Assembly: GCA_020848435.1 (NCBI GenBank)
Contig: JADLAC010000017.1
Location: forward strand, 1 to 64,000
DNA from: Burkholderiales bacterium
GTDB lineage: Bacteria; Pseudomonadota; Gammaproteobacteria; Burkholderiales; WYBJ01
Direction of reading: 5' to 3'
DNA length: 64,000 nucleotides
Shown here: positions 45,134-54,161 of the stretch, in pieces
Layout of the letters: every line of letters starts with the position of its first letter
Position numbering within the stretch: the first letter of the stretch is position 1
The notes under the pieces: generated by a model
The model's database searches: none
What the model saw: only the letters and a program-made list of their open reading frames with translations
What the model was told of the DNA's origin: nothing
Position numbers and translations under genes: made by a program

Positions 45134-45376
45134 ATGGAACTTACCGTGAACCTTCCCGACAGCCTCGCCAAGGAGGCCAAGGCCGCGGGCCTGCTCACCG
45201 CCGAGGCGATCGAGAAGCTCTTGCGCGAGGCGGTTCGGCGTAAGGCCGTCGATGAGCTCTTCGATGCCATGGACCGCATGGCCGATGCCAATCTGGCGCC
45301 GATGACCATGGAGGAGATACAGACCGAGGTCGACGCCGTACGCCAAGCCAGGCGCGAGCGTGCGCGTCGTCCTTGA
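45134..45376 (+). CDS. Antitoxin of a PIN toxin-antitoxin pair
   Basis: 80 residues. The N-terminal strand MELTVNLPDSLAKEAKAAGL is of the ribbon-helix-helix/VapB-like kind, and the C-terminal DELFDAMDRMADANLAPMT with EIQTEVDAVRQARRE is a helical toxin-wrapping tail. A GGAAG-type site precedes ATG. It overlaps the toxin gene by 17 bp in another frame, the usual coupling. Expected to neutralise the PIN nuclease and repress the operon (family knowledge). Confidence 0.82.
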   Translation: MELTVNLPDSLAKEAKAAGLLTAEAIEKLLREAVRRKAVDELFDAMDRMADANLAPMTMEEIQTEVDAVRQARRERARRP

Positions 45377-45779
45377 CACCAACGTTGTGGTCTCGGGACT
45401 GATCTGGCGCCATGCGCCTCGCCAGATCCTCGATGCCGCCCGCGAGCGGCGCATCACTTTGTACACCAGCAGCGTGCTGCTCGCGGAGCTCGCCGAAGTC
45501 CTCGACCGAGCGCATTTTGCCGCCGCCATCACCGCCAGCGGCGCGAGTCCGGAATTCCTGATGCAACGCTATGCGCTACTTGCGCTACGCGTCGTGCCCG
45601 CCGAGATCGCGCCGGCCGTCACCGCCGATCCCGATGATGATGCCGTGCTCGCCTGCGCGCTCGCCGCCCAGGTCGATCTCGTCGTCTCCGGCGACACCCG
45701 CTTGCTCAACCTCAAGCACTATCAGCGCATCCCCATCGTCGCGCCCACCGAGGCGATCAAACGCATTCCGACCGTCTGA
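45360..45779 (+). CDS. PIN-domain toxin (COG1569 type)
   Basis: 139 residues from a GTG. Metal-binding acids: Asp6 in RVVLDTNVVVSGL, Glu43 in SSVLLAELAEVL, Asp92-94 in TADPDDDAVLACALA and Asp112 in LVVSGDTRLLNL, all four expected positions of a PIN RNase. The length is standard and the gene is intact, unlike its neighbours, so the pair may be functional and could have persisted after decay of the element that carried it. Confidence 0.88.
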   Translation: MRVVLDTNVVVSGLIWRHAPRQILDAARERRITLYTSSVLLAELAEVLDRAHFAAAITASGASPEFLMQRYALLALRVVPAEIAPAVTADPDDDAVLACALAAQVDLVVSGDTRLLNLKHYQRIPIVAPTEAIKRIPTV

Positions 45780-45937
45780 CCCCGGCCTGATTCGGAGACG
45801 ATTCGTTTCCGCTTATGGCACAAGGGATCGCAGTCACGTCCGGGAGTCTTCACCGATCGCGCGTTGGGATGGCGATGTAGATGCCGACCGATGCGTTCCC
45901 TCCGAGAGAGCGGACCCAAAGCCCGCGGCGTCCCCGG

Positions 45938-46663
45938 CTACCGGGGGCGCGGAGTGTACATGTAGCCGGCGTTGCGTATCGTCTTGATGAGCTGCGGATG
46001 GTCGGGATCGGGCTCGATCTTGCGCCGCAAGCGCGCGATGCGGATGTCGATGCTGCGATCGAACGGCTGCCAGTCGCGATTGCGGGTGAAATTGAGCAGC
46101 TGGTCGCGGCTCAGCACCTGGTTGGGATGCTCGGTGAAGACCTTGAGCAGATCGAATTCCATGCTGGTGAGCGCGATTTCCTCGTTGGCAGCGTCGAACA
46201 GCCGGTGCGCCGACAGATCGAGCTTGCAGCTTCCCACCGCCACGTAGGCGCTGCCGCGCGCGGCGGGGGTGACGGGGTCCGCGACCGGGCTCTTGTGCAG
46301 CCGGCGCATGACGCTGCGTAAACGCGCGCGCAGCTCCCGCGGGTCGAACGGCTTCGCGATGTAGTCGTCCGCACCCACTTCGAGTCCGACCACGCGATCG
46401 ACGATATCGCCGGCGGCGGTCACCATGATGATGCCAAGGTCGAAATGCTCGCGCAGATAGCGGGCGAGGCTCAGGCCATCCTCGCGTCCCAGGCGCACAT
46501 CGAGCAGCACCACATCCGGCACCCGCGTGCCCAATGCCTCGCGCATCGCCTCGCCGCTGTCCGCCTGCATGGTTTCGTAGCCGTTTTCGCCCAGGTACTC
46601 GGCGATCACCGCGCGCACGCTCGAGTCGTCGTCGACGATCAACACGCAGCCGCTGCTCGACAT
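45938..46663 (-). CDS. OmpR-family response regulator (orphan)
   Basis: 241 residues. Receiver domain 1-120: VLIVDDDSSVRAVIAEYLGE (acidic pair), phospho-acceptor Asp in [14 protein letters not shown], Thr in IIMVTAAGD and Lys in DDYIAKPFDPRELRARLR. Winged-helix DNA-binding domain from about 140: ALTSMEFDLLKVFTEHPNQV, SRDQLLNFTRNRDWQPFDRS, IDIRIARLRRKIEPDPDHPQ. No histidine kinase gene is adjacent, so its partner lies elsewhere. Start at 46663 is preceded by a GAGGACAG site. Confidence 0.92.
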   Translation of the reverse strand: MSSSGCVLIVDDDSSVRAVIAEYLGENGYETMQADSGEAMREALGTRVPDVVLLDVRLGREDGLSLARYLREHFDLGIIMVTAAGDIVDRVVGLEVGADDYIAKPFDPRELRARLRSVMRRLHKSPVADPVTPAARGSAYVAVGSCKLDLSAHRLFDAANEEIALTSMEFDLLKVFTEHPNQVLSRDQLLNFTRNRDWQPFDRSIDIRIARLRRKIEPDPDHPQLIKTIRNAGYMYTPRPR

Positions 46664-46955
46664 CGCTGTCCTCCGCGGATCGGGGTCCGACGCCCGCCGT
46701 AGCCTTCGGTCGACGGTGCCTTGCGCGCGCAGGGCATACGGCGGCATGGGCAATGCGCGCGCCAAACGAGCAACCCGAGCTCGGCCCGGCGACGGGCGGG
46801 CACAAATTATAGCGATGCAGCCCGCAGCGCCAGTGCGCCGTACACGCGGATTACAAACCGAAACGCGATCGACATCGGCGCAATACCGGCGCCGCTTAGG
46901 CTGGGTCCGCGGCTCTCGACAAGCCGCGCGCGTTGCCCAACCGACCGAGGAGACC

Positions 46956-47141
46956 ATGATGGACTACTTCCGCGATGACGATCCTTCGTTTTCGACCCAC
47001 ACGATCATTGCGGCGGCGATTACCGCCGCCGAGCTCGCCGAGGTGCTGCACTCGCCCGCCGCGGACGACGGCGAACAGTGGGCCCTCCACGCGGACCAGG
47101 CCAGCGGCTTCGGCGATGCGTACGTAGGGGCGGTGGGCTGA
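46956..47141 (+). CDS. Small acidic hypothetical protein
   Basis: 61 residues beginning MMDYFRDDDPSFSTHTIIAA with AITAAELAEVLHSPAADDGE and ending QASGFGDAYVGAVG. A good GAGGAG lies six bases before ATG, which supports translation. It is acidic with one hydrophobic helix. I do not recognise it. It lies between the response regulator (divergent) and xsc (same strand, 177 bp downstream). Confidence 0.5.
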   Translation: MMDYFRDDDPSFSTHTIIAAAITAAELAEVLHSPAADDGEQWALHADQASGFGDAYVGAVG

Positions 47142-47318
47142 AGCATCAGCCCGGGTTACGCTTAGTACGTTCGCATGTCGGCAGCCGCGCGCGGCGGTGC
47201 GCGCGTTGCGCCTGTGCGGCCGCGGCATTACACTGATGCGGGTCGACTTTTTCTCCCGGCTGCCCAGCCGATTACGGGTGGAGACCGGTCTGTTTCGCTC
47301 ACGTAAGGGGATTGGTCC

Positions 47319-49088
47319 ATGAAGAGCACCGCTGTCGAATCGAAGGCCGTCGCCAAAGCGGCTGCGGCCACCGGCAAGATCCGCATGACCCCGTCCGAAG
47401 CGTTCGTCGAAACGCTGGTCGCGCAGGGCGTCAAGGACAGCTTCGGTATCGTGGGCTCGGCGTATATGGACGCTCACGATCTGTTCCCGCTCGCGGGCAT
47501 CCGTTTCATCTCGGTCGCTCACGAGCAGAATGCGGCCCACATGGCCGACGGCTACGCCCGGGTGACTGGTAAGCACGGCCTGTGCATCGGCCAGAACGGC
47601 CCCGGCATCACCAATTTCGTCACCGCGATCGCGGCGGCGTACTGGGCGCATTCGCCCGTGGTGGCGATCACGCCGGAGTCGGGCAGTCTCACGATGGGGC
47701 TCGGCGGCTTCCAGGAAACCGAGCAGATGCCGATCTTCTCCAAGATCACCAAGTGGCAAGTGCACGTGAATTCGCCCCAGCGCATCGCCGAGCTCACCTC
47801 GCGTGCCTTCGATATCGCGCTGGAGGAGCGGGGGCCGGTACAGATCAACATCCCGCGCGACTATTTCTACGGCGATATCGAGGTCGAAATTCCGCGGCCG
47901 ATCCGGCTCGAGCGCGGCGCCGGCGGCCCCGAGTCGCTCGATGCGGCGGCCGACATGCTGGCGAAGGCCAAGTTTCCGGTGATCCTGTCCGGGGGCGGCG
48001 TCATCATGGCCGGCGGCATCAAGGAGTGCGTGGCCTTGGCCGACTACCTGAGCGCCCCGGTGGTGAACAGCTACCTGCACAACGATTCGTTCCCCGTGAG
48101 CCATCCGCTGGCGTGCGGACCGCTCGGCTACATGGGATCGAAGGCCGCCATGCGCATCATCAACCGGGCCGACGTGGTGCTCGCCCTGGGCAGCCGCCTG
48201 GGGCCCTTCGGCACTTTGCCGCAGTACGGTTTCGATTACTGGCCGAAGGACGCCAAGATCATCCAGGTCGATGCCAATCCGCGCATGCTGGGACTGGTCA
48301 AGAAGATCTCGCTCGGCATCTGTGGCGATGCGAAGGCCGCCGCGGTGGAGCTGCTCGCGCGCTTGAAGGCGCGCACCAAGCTCACGCCGAACAAGGCGCG
48401 CGTGGCCGAAGTGAGGAACGAAAAAGACGCGTGGACGGAGGAGTTGGCCAACTGGCCGAGCCCGAACGAAAAGGGCCGCATCGGCCCGCGCCAGGCGCTC
48501 GCGGCCCTGGCCAAGGCGATGCCGCGCAACGCCATGGTGTCGACCGACATCGGCAACGTCTGCTCGGTATCGAATTCCTACCTGCACTTCGATACGGCGC
48601 CCTCGTTCCTGGCGGCGATGAGCTTCGGCAACTGCGGCTATTCCTATCCGGCGATGATCGGCGCGAAAGTCGGCTGTCCCGATCGTCCGGCCATTGCCTA
48701 TGTCGGCGACGGCGCGTGGGGGATGAGCCTCGCCGAGGTGCTGACGTGCGTGCGCGAGAACATCCCCGTCGTCGCGGTGGTGTTCAACAACGGCCAGTGG
48801 GGCGCGGAGAAGAAGAACCAGATCGACTACTTCAGCAACCGCTTCCTCGGCACCAATCTGAAGAATCCCAATTTCGCCGACGTGGCCGAGGCGATGGGCG
48901 CCAACGGCATTACCGTCGAGCACGTCGACGAGGTGGGCGATGCGCTGCGCGGGGCGGTGAAATCCCACCGGGCCACGGTCATCAACCTCATGCTCACGCG
49001 CGAGCTGGGCGATCCGTTCCGCCGCGATGCCTTCAAGCAGCCGCTGCGCATGCTGGCCAAGTACAAGAAGTACAGCGCCAAACAGTGA
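47319..49088 (+). CDS. xsc: Sulfoacetaldehyde acetyltransferase Xsc
   Basis: 589 residues, a TPP enzyme converting sulfoacetaldehyde and phosphate to acetyl phosphate and sulfite in sulfonate (taurine) breakdown. PSEAFVETLVAQGVKDSFGI with VGSAYMDAHDLFPLAGIRF and AHEQNAAHMADGYARVTGKH (activating Glu), NGPGITNFVTAIAAAYWAHS, TEQMPIFSKITKWQVHVNSP are specific for Xsc rather than acetolactate synthase. TPP binding is in VGDGAWGMSLAEVL...FNNGQWGAEKKNQ. Length matches the family. No pta, tauXY or tau/ssu importer gene is adjacent, so the rest of the pathway must be elsewhere. Confidence 0.9.
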   Translation: MKSTAVESKAVAKAAAATGKIRMTPSEAFVETLVAQGVKDSFGIVGSAYMDAHDLFPLAGIRFISVAHEQNAAHMADGYARVTGKHGLCIGQNGPGITNFVTAIAAAYWAHSPVVAITPESGSLTMGLGGFQETEQMPIFSKITKWQVHVNSPQRIAELTSRAFDIALEERGPVQINIPRDYFYGDIEVEIPRPIRLERGAGGPESLDAAADMLAKAKFPVILSGGGVIMAGGIKECVALADYLSAPVVNSYLHNDSFPVSHPLACGPLGYMGSKAAMRIINRADVVLALGSRLGPFGTLPQYGFDYWPKDAKIIQVDANPRMLGLVKKISLGICGDAKAAAVELLARLKARTKLTPNKARVAEVRNEKDAWTEELANWPSPNEKGRIGPRQALAALAKAMPRNAMVSTDIGNVCSVSNSYLHFDTAPSFLAAMSFGNCGYSYPAMIGAKVGCPDRPAIAYVGDGAWGMSLAEVLTCVRENIPVVAVVFNNGQWGAEKKNQIDYFSNRFLGTNLKNPNFADVAEAMGANGITVEHVDEVGDALRGAVKSHRATVINLMLTRELGDPFRRDAFKQPLRMLAKYKKYSAKQ

Positions 49089-49232
49089 TTTTTTGAGCGA
49101 GGGGCATGGCACCGTGCCCGGCCCTTGCTTGCAAGCGGAACTCAGGTCGGTAGGGCTCGGGAAGGCTCGACAGGTGGAGGATTCGCGCGCACGCGGCCGG
49201 CGATGCAGCTCAGGCCATCTCGCTGGCCGTCT

Positions 49233-49691
49233 TCAGGACGAGCCGGCGGCGAAGCCGATCTGCCAGCCGAAGTACGCTGCCTTGCGCGCCAGCGCGATCT
49301 CGTTCAGAAACTGCCTCTGGCGCGTGAGCTCCTGCGGCGTGAGCGCAATCAGCCGCGTGCCCTTGATCAGCCAGCCCTCCTGCGCTTCCCCCGGCTTTTT
49401 CCGATTGCGGGCGTACTGGATCTGAGCCACCGTGATGCTGGTCTCGAAGCCCTCATTGCGCATGAGCTCGGCCAGCTCGGCGGCGGTCTCTTCGGTCGCG
49501 GCGAAAACCACGAAGTCTACGGCTTGCGGTCGCGACACATCGATCCCGCGCGCACGCGCCTGGCGCAGGAGAATCCAGTCCTGCTGATTCATTCCGCGCA
49601 TCAGGCGGCGCGCAAGCAGGAGCATGACGGCCGCGCTGAGTGCTACGATCAGCAACGGCAGCCATTCGACGGTGGTTGCGTCCGGGTTCAC
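49233..49691 (-). CDS. RraB-like (ribonuclease E inhibitor family) membrane-anchored protein
   Basis: 152 residues from GTG 49691. One N-terminal membrane helix (EWLPLLIVALSAAVMLLLAR), then a domain with FVVFAATEETAAELAELMRN and EGFETSITVAQIQYARNRKK, ending EIALARKAAYFGWQIGF. The alternating 'E...A..L...GF' helix-strand plus the terminal YFGW is the RraB/DUF695-type pattern. The true RraB of E. coli is soluble, so this anchored form may be a relative rather than an RNase E inhibitor. Start is uncertain because no clear ribosome site is visible. Confidence 0.65.
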   Translation of the reverse strand: MNPDATTVEWLPLLIVALSAAVMLLLARRLMRGMNQQDWILLRQARARGIDVSRPQAVDFVVFAATEETAAELAELMRNEGFETSITVAQIQYARNRKKPGEAQEGWLIKGTRLIALTPQELTRQRQFLNEIALARKAAYFGWQIGFAAGSS

Positions 49692-49780
49692 GCTAGACAA
49701 AGACGAGGGCAAGCTGCGGCAAACGCGGCCGGGCGCCGAATCGTACAACCTTGCGCCGGCGCGGGCAAAGCCGCGCTCGG

Positions 49781-50776
49781 TCAACGCCCGAGCAGCATGG
49801 CGACGAAGCGCTCGCGCACCTCGGGGGTCAGCCGGCGGCCGGTTTCGAACTGCACGGCGGCACCCGGCGCGGCCGGATCGATCACGATGCCCCACAGCGG
49901 CTCGATGCTGGTCGGCAGCATCGCGTAACGCGCATCGCCGATGAAATTCGGCCGCCGCGGATGGCGTACCACGAGGGCATCGGCGAATACCGTGAAGCGC
50001 TCGATGTCTTGCAACGTGCGCGAGCCCGGCGGCAAGCCGAGATCGCGCGCCGGATCGAGCCGGCGGGCGCGTTCCCCGGCGTAGATGCGCTCGCCGCCGA
50101 ACAGACCGACGCGCACCGCATCGGCCTGGATCTCGCCGCGATCGAGGTAGAGCGAGCGCCACAAGACCAGGTTGCCGAGCGTCGGCTTGACCAGGAGCCG
50201 TTGCGCCTGGTCGCCGCGTGCTGCCGCGAGCTCATGCGCGATCCGCTCGGCGCGTTCGTGTTGCACCCAGCCGAGGCTCAATACCGCGGCAGCGAGCAGC
50301 AGCGAGATACGAGCGAAAGCCGGCCGGGTTTTCGCGACCGCGATAGCGAGCGGCACCAATACCAGCAAGGAAAGCAGCGGATCGAATACCGAGATGATGT
50401 TCCATGCGAGCGTGCGTTCGCTGAAAGGCCATAACAGGTGGGTGCCGTAGCTGGTGCAGGCATCGAGCATGGGCGCGAGGAAATAACCGACCAGCGCATA
50501 GACGTAGAGCCGGCCGTAGGGAAGACGCCGCCGCAGCGCGAGCCAGACCAATCCGGCGGCCAGCGCGGCCCCGACCGGGACGAACGCGAGCGCGTGCGTG
50601 AAGTGGCGGTGGAATTCCAGATTGACCAGGGGGTCCGAGCTGCTCTCGATGAGGATGTCGGCGTCGGGAAGCACGCCTGCGAGCGCGCCCATCAGCGCCG
50701 CGTGGCGCATGTGCCGCGAGGGCGCGATCGAGGCCGCGGCCGCCGCGCCGAGCGCGGCGTGTGTCAGGATGTCCAT
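49781..50776 (-). CDS. Membrane-bound metal-dependent hydrolase (YdjM/DUF457 family)
   Basis: 331 residues. MDILTHAALGAAAAASIAPS and MGALAGVLPDADIL then HRHFTHALAFVPVGAALAAG carry the H, D and H-x-x-x-H residues of the YdjM family on the membrane surface. Four or five membrane helices follow (VYALVGYFLAPMLDACTSYG, PLLSLLVLVPLAIAVA, ISLLLAAAVLSLGWV). The C-terminal 130 residues form a soluble domain. Function is poorly known even in model organisms (LexA-regulated in E. coli). Convergent neighbours on neither side give a functional hint. Confidence 0.85.
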   Translation of the reverse strand: MDILTHAALGAAAAASIAPSRHMRHAALMGALAGVLPDADILIESSSDPLVNLEFHRHFTHALAFVPVGAALAAGLVWLALRRRLPYGRLYVYALVGYFLAPMLDACTSYGTHLLWPFSERTLAWNIISVFDPLLSLLVLVPLAIAVAKTRPAFARISLLLAAAVLSLGWVQHERAERIAHELAAARGDQAQRLLVKPTLGNLVLWRSLYLDRGEIQADAVRVGLFGGERIYAGERARRLDPARDLGLPPGSRTLQDIERFTVFADALVVRHPRRPNFIGDARYAMLPTSIEPLWGIVIDPAAPGAAVQFETGRRLTPEVRERFVAMLLGR

Positions 50777-51232
50777 GGCGGTGCGAATGCGAGCAAGGCG
50801 GCGATGGTAGCGCCGCGCGGCCGAGCGCCACAACCGGCAGGACGGCGTGCTCGCGTGCCTGCGCCGGTATCGAAGCGGGCGCCAACAATGGCGCGAGGAA
50901 GCACGCTCGGCCACTTGCCCGGACCATTCGCATCGGCAGCCGCGATCGGTGCGCGTCCTGCTACCCGACGACGCCGGCATGGCAGCCGCGCGATCGTCAC
51001 CGCGGGCACGGCCTGGAATGCGATCGCTCGGGGATTGGAGTCCATGATGCGGTCTTGTACGGACCATAATTTGATCCCGGTCAGGCCGGGCGCAGCCGAG
51101 CTCGCCGCCCCGTAAGGGTGCCGTAAGTCGGTGCAACGAACATAGCGTGATCGCTTCATGCGCTGCGAGTGATGGCTCGATCCTGCGAGAAGGCACGGTG
51201 CACGAAGCGTGCAATCCGCTTGGGGAGACCGC
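50777..51232. other. Intergenic region, no supported gene
   Basis: 456 bp between a minus-strand and a plus-strand start, so it must hold two divergent promoters. Frames inside lack family resemblance. GGGGAG just before 51233 is the ribosome site of the next gene. I see no strong inverted repeat or riboswitch-like structure. Confidence 0.35.
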
Positions 51233-51454
51233 ATGAAATCCGTCTGCATTCGATTCTTGTCGCTTGTCCTGACCCTTTTCGCCCCGCTCGCCGGCGCAGC
51301 GATGGAAGAGGGCGGCGCCCTGGCGCCGGAGCCCACCGTGAACGTGGTGTGGGTCGGGGTGTTCCTGGTCCTGTTCGTGGGTGTCTGCGTTTGGATCGGC
51401 GTGGCGATCTGGCGTGCAGAGCGCCGCAGTAAGCAAAGCGGCAAGGACGCCTGA
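51233..51454 (+). CDS. Small membrane protein with signal peptide
   Basis: 73 residues. Signal-like segment SVCIRFLSLVLTLFAPLAGA, then MEEGGALAPEPTV and a membrane helix NVVWVGVFLVLFVGVCVWIG, followed by a basic tail RAERRSKQSGKDA that should be cytoplasmic. Good GGGGAG site. The layout (cleaved signal, short periplasmic part, one helix) is common for small subunits of respiratory or transport complexes, but I cannot name it. Convergent with argH. Confidence 0.7.
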   Translation: MKSVCIRFLSLVLTLFAPLAGAAMEEGGALAPEPTVNVVWVGVFLVLFVGVCVWIGVAIWRAERRSKQSGKDA

Positions 51455-51522
51455 GCGTCTTTTCCGCGGTTGCCTCCGCCTGCGGAGTGATCGCGCCGGC
51501 GCCTGCCAAGGCGCCAGCGCAG

Positions 51523-52971
51523 CTATAGCCGCTTGGCGGCGCGAGGCTGCGCGCGATTGCGTCTTTCCTCGGCGGCGAGGCGCCGGCGCGCCCGTGCAAT
51601 GGCGCTACGCACTTGCCGGGGCGCGGTGCCGCCCGGGTGGCTGCGTGCCGCGAGCGAGCCCGACAGCGTCAGCACGGCAGCCGCGTCGGGTCCGATCAAG
51701 GGGCAAAAGCGGCGCAGCTCCTCGAGGCTGAGGGCGGCGAGATCGCAGCCCTTCTCGGCCGCGTAACGTACCGCCTGGCCCACCGCCTCGTGCGCATCGC
51801 GGAATGCGAGCCCTTTGCGCACCAGGTAATCGGCGAGGTCGGTGGCCGTGGCATAGCCTTGCTGGGCCGCCTGCTGCATCGCCTCGGCGTGCACTTCGAT
51901 GCCGGGCAGCATCTCGGCGAAGATCGCGAGCGTGTCGCGCACGGTGTCGATGCTGTCGAACAGCGGCTCCTTGTCCTCCTGGTTGTCCTTGTTGTAGGCG
52001 AGCGGCTGGCCCTTCATGAGCGTGAGCAAGGCCATCAGGTCGCCGTAGACCCGCCCGGTCTTGCCGCGCGCCAGCTCGGGCACGTCGGGATTCTTCTTCT
52101 GCGGCATGATGGACGACCCGGTGCAGAAGCGATCGGGCAGGTCGATGAAGCCGTAGCGCGGGCTCATCCACAACACGAGCTCCTCGGCCAAGCGCGACAG
52201 GTGCATCATGACGAGCGCCGCGCACGCGCAGAGCTCGATCGCGAAATCGCGATCGGACACCGCATCGAGCGAGTTCTCGCACAGCGCCTCGAAGCCCAGC
52301 TCGTGCGCGACCCGGTCCCGGTCGATCGGAAAGCTCGTCCCAGCCAGGGCCGCGGCCCCGAGCGGCAGCCGATTCACGCGTGCGCGGCAATCGCGCAGGC
52401 GCTCGGCGTCGCGGCTCAACATCTCGAAATAAGCGAGCAAGTGATGGCCGAAGGTCACGGGCTGCGCCACCTGCAAGTGGGTGAAACCGGGCATCACCGT
52501 AGCCGCGTGCGCCTGCGCGAGATCGAGCAGCGCGGCGCGCAGCTTGCGCAGCAACTCGCGCAGCTCGTCGATCGCGGCGCGCACATACAGCCGAACGTCG
52601 GTGGCGACCTGGTCATTGCGCGAGCGCGCGGTATGCAGGCGTTTGCCCGCTTCGCCGACCAGCTCGGTGAGCCGCCGCTCGATATTGAAGTGCACGTCCT
52701 CGTGCTCGAGCGACCATTCGAAGCGCTCGGCGGCGATGTCCGCGCGGATGCGCTCCATCCCCCGCTCGATGGCCGCAAGATCGTCGCGGCCGATGATGCC
52801 TTGCGCGCGCAGCATGCGCGCGTGCGCAAGCGAGCCCATGATGTCCACGTCCGCCAAGCGCTGATCGAACCCGACCGAGGCGGTGTAGCGCTGCACCTGC
52901 TCGGCGACCGGCTCGCTGAAGCGCCCCGACCAGCGCTTGCCGGATCGGCTCTTCTTGTTGTCGCTGGGCAT
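51523..52971 (-). CDS. argH: Argininosuccinate lyase
   Basis: 482 residues; cleaves argininosuccinate to arginine and fumarate. N-terminal [40 protein letters not shown] with the substrate-binding [24 protein letters not shown] with the catalytic His, and the flexible signature loop [20 protein letters not shown]. The last 25 residues are Arg-rich and beyond the family's usual end. Divergent from the histidine kinase gene, an arrangement conserved in many beta- and gammaproteobacteria. Confidence 0.98.
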   Translation of the reverse strand: MPSDNKKSRSGKRWSGRFSEPVAEQVQRYTASVGFDQRLADVDIMGSLAHARMLRAQGIIGRDDLAAIERGMERIRADIAAERFEWSLEHEDVHFNIERRLTELVGEAGKRLHTARSRNDQVATDVRLYVRAAIDELRELLRKLRAALLDLAQAHAATVMPGFTHLQVAQPVTFGHHLLAYFEMLSRDAERLRDCRARVNRLPLGAAALAGTSFPIDRDRVAHELGFEALCENSLDAVSDRDFAIELCACAALVMMHLSRLAEELVLWMSPRYGFIDLPDRFCTGSSIMPQKKNPDVPELARGKTGRVYGDLMALLTLMKGQPLAYNKDNQEDKEPLFDSIDTVRDTLAIFAEMLPGIEVHAEAMQQAAQQGYATATDLADYLVRKGLAFRDAHEAVGQAVRYAAEKGCDLAALSLEELRRFCPLIGPDAAAVLTLSGSLAARSHPGGTAPRQVRSAIARARRRLAAEERRNRAQPRAAKRL

Positions 52972-53147
52972 GGCCCGTTACCGGTGTTCCTGCCTTGTCA
53001 AAGACGGGGCCATGTGCAACCCTTGCGGCATCTCCGACACCGGGCGTCCGACGGCTCGCGCATCGAGGGGAGAAGGGTGGGGCCGATTCGTCGCACATCG
53101 CGGCGCGTCGCGCGCAATGCGCGTGCGCGCCGGCCTACGGCCGGTTC

Positions 53148-54161
53148 ATGGCGAGTATAAGACAAAACGCCGGGACGGACCGGTTGCCGGACATGGCCAA
53201 CCTGGGGGTGCTCGCACGGGTCTTGATCGGCGCGTCCTTGTTCGGCTTGGTGGTCGCGTTGGCGCGCAGCCGCAGCTTGACCCAGTTCGTGCAGGAATCG
53301 ACCGCCATCGCCGGCATGGCATTGCTGCCGCTGCTGCTCGATCTATGCGTGCTTGCGGCGCTGGCGCGTTGGCTGCGTCGCCTGCCCTACTATGCCGGCG
53401 TCGCCGTCGTGCTCGCCGTATGCCTGGGCCTCGCGAGCGCGGCCTACGAGCTCGAGCGCAGGCTCTCCGGCGCCGCGAGCGGCGAAATCGAGCGCTACTG
53501 GCTGTTCACTGCGATCATCGTCGCGCTGCTCGCAGCCTACTTCGACTTGCGCGGCCGTGCGCTATCGCCCGCGCTCACCGAAGCGAGGCTGCAGGCGCTG
53601 CAGGCGCGCATTCGGCCGCATTTCCTGTTCAATAGCATCAACGCCGTGCTCTCGCTGGTGCGCTCCGAGCCGAAACGCGCCGAGGCCGCGCTCGAAGACA
53701 TGGCGGACCTGTTCCGCGTGCTGATGGCGGACAACCGCGAGTTATCGCCGCTCGGCCGCGAGGTCGACCTGTGCCGGGAATACCTGAGCCTTGAACAGTT
53801 GCGCCTCGGCGAACGGCTCAAGGTCGAGTGGTACGTCGACAAGATGCCCTCGGACGCCCTGGTGCCGCCGCTGGTGTTGCAGCCGCTGCTGGAGAACGCG
53901 GTCTACCACGGCATCGAGCCGCGCTCCGAGGCCGGTGTCGTGAGCATCAACATCTATCGCAAGGGCCAGCAAGTCCACGCCGTGCTGCGCAACCCCTACA
54001 AGATGGAAGGCGCGCATCATTCCGGCAACAAGATGGCGCTCAACAATATCCGCGAGCGCCTGCAGTTGCATTTCGACGCAGAGGCGAGTCTCAAGACCTC
54101 GGTCGACAACAACGCCTACCAGGTGCACATCATCATGCCGTATCGGAGCGCGGGCGCATGA
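53148..54161 (+). CDS. LytS/AlgZ-like sensor histidine kinase
   Basis: 337 residues from ATG 53148; an upstream open extension to 52995 is non-conserved. Four membrane helices (VLIGASLFGLVVALARS, ALLPLLLDLCVLAALARW, YAGVAVVLAVCLGLASA, WLFTAIIVALLAAYFDL). The His_kinase domain has the phospho-acceptor His in QARIRPHFLFNSINAVLSLV and the ATP-binding N-box in LQPLLENAVYHGIEPRSEAG. It pairs with the LytTR regulator gene whose ATG overlaps its stop. Such pairs control alginate, twitching or envelope genes in relatives; the stimulus is unknown. Confidence 0.9.
   Translation: MASIRQNAGTDRLPDMANLGVLARVLIGASLFGLVVALARSRSLTQFVQESTAIAGMALLPLLLDLCVLAALARWLRRLPYYAGVAVVLAVCLGLASAAYELERRLSGAASGEIERYWLFTAIIVALLAAYFDLRGRALSPALTEARLQALQARIRPHFLFNSINAVLSLVRSEPKRAEAALEDMADLFRVLMADNRELSPLGREVDLCREYLSLEQLRLGERLKVEWYVDKMPSDALVPPLVLQPLLENAVYHGIEPRSEAGVVSINIYRKGQQVHAVLRNPYKMEGAHHSGNKMALNNIRERLQLHFDAEASLKTSVDNNAYQVHIIMPYRSAGA

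Noticed and set aside
46896-49112. A 738-codon minus-strand frame opposite xsc
   Set aside because: Shadow of the TPP enzyme, whose motifs are unmistakable.
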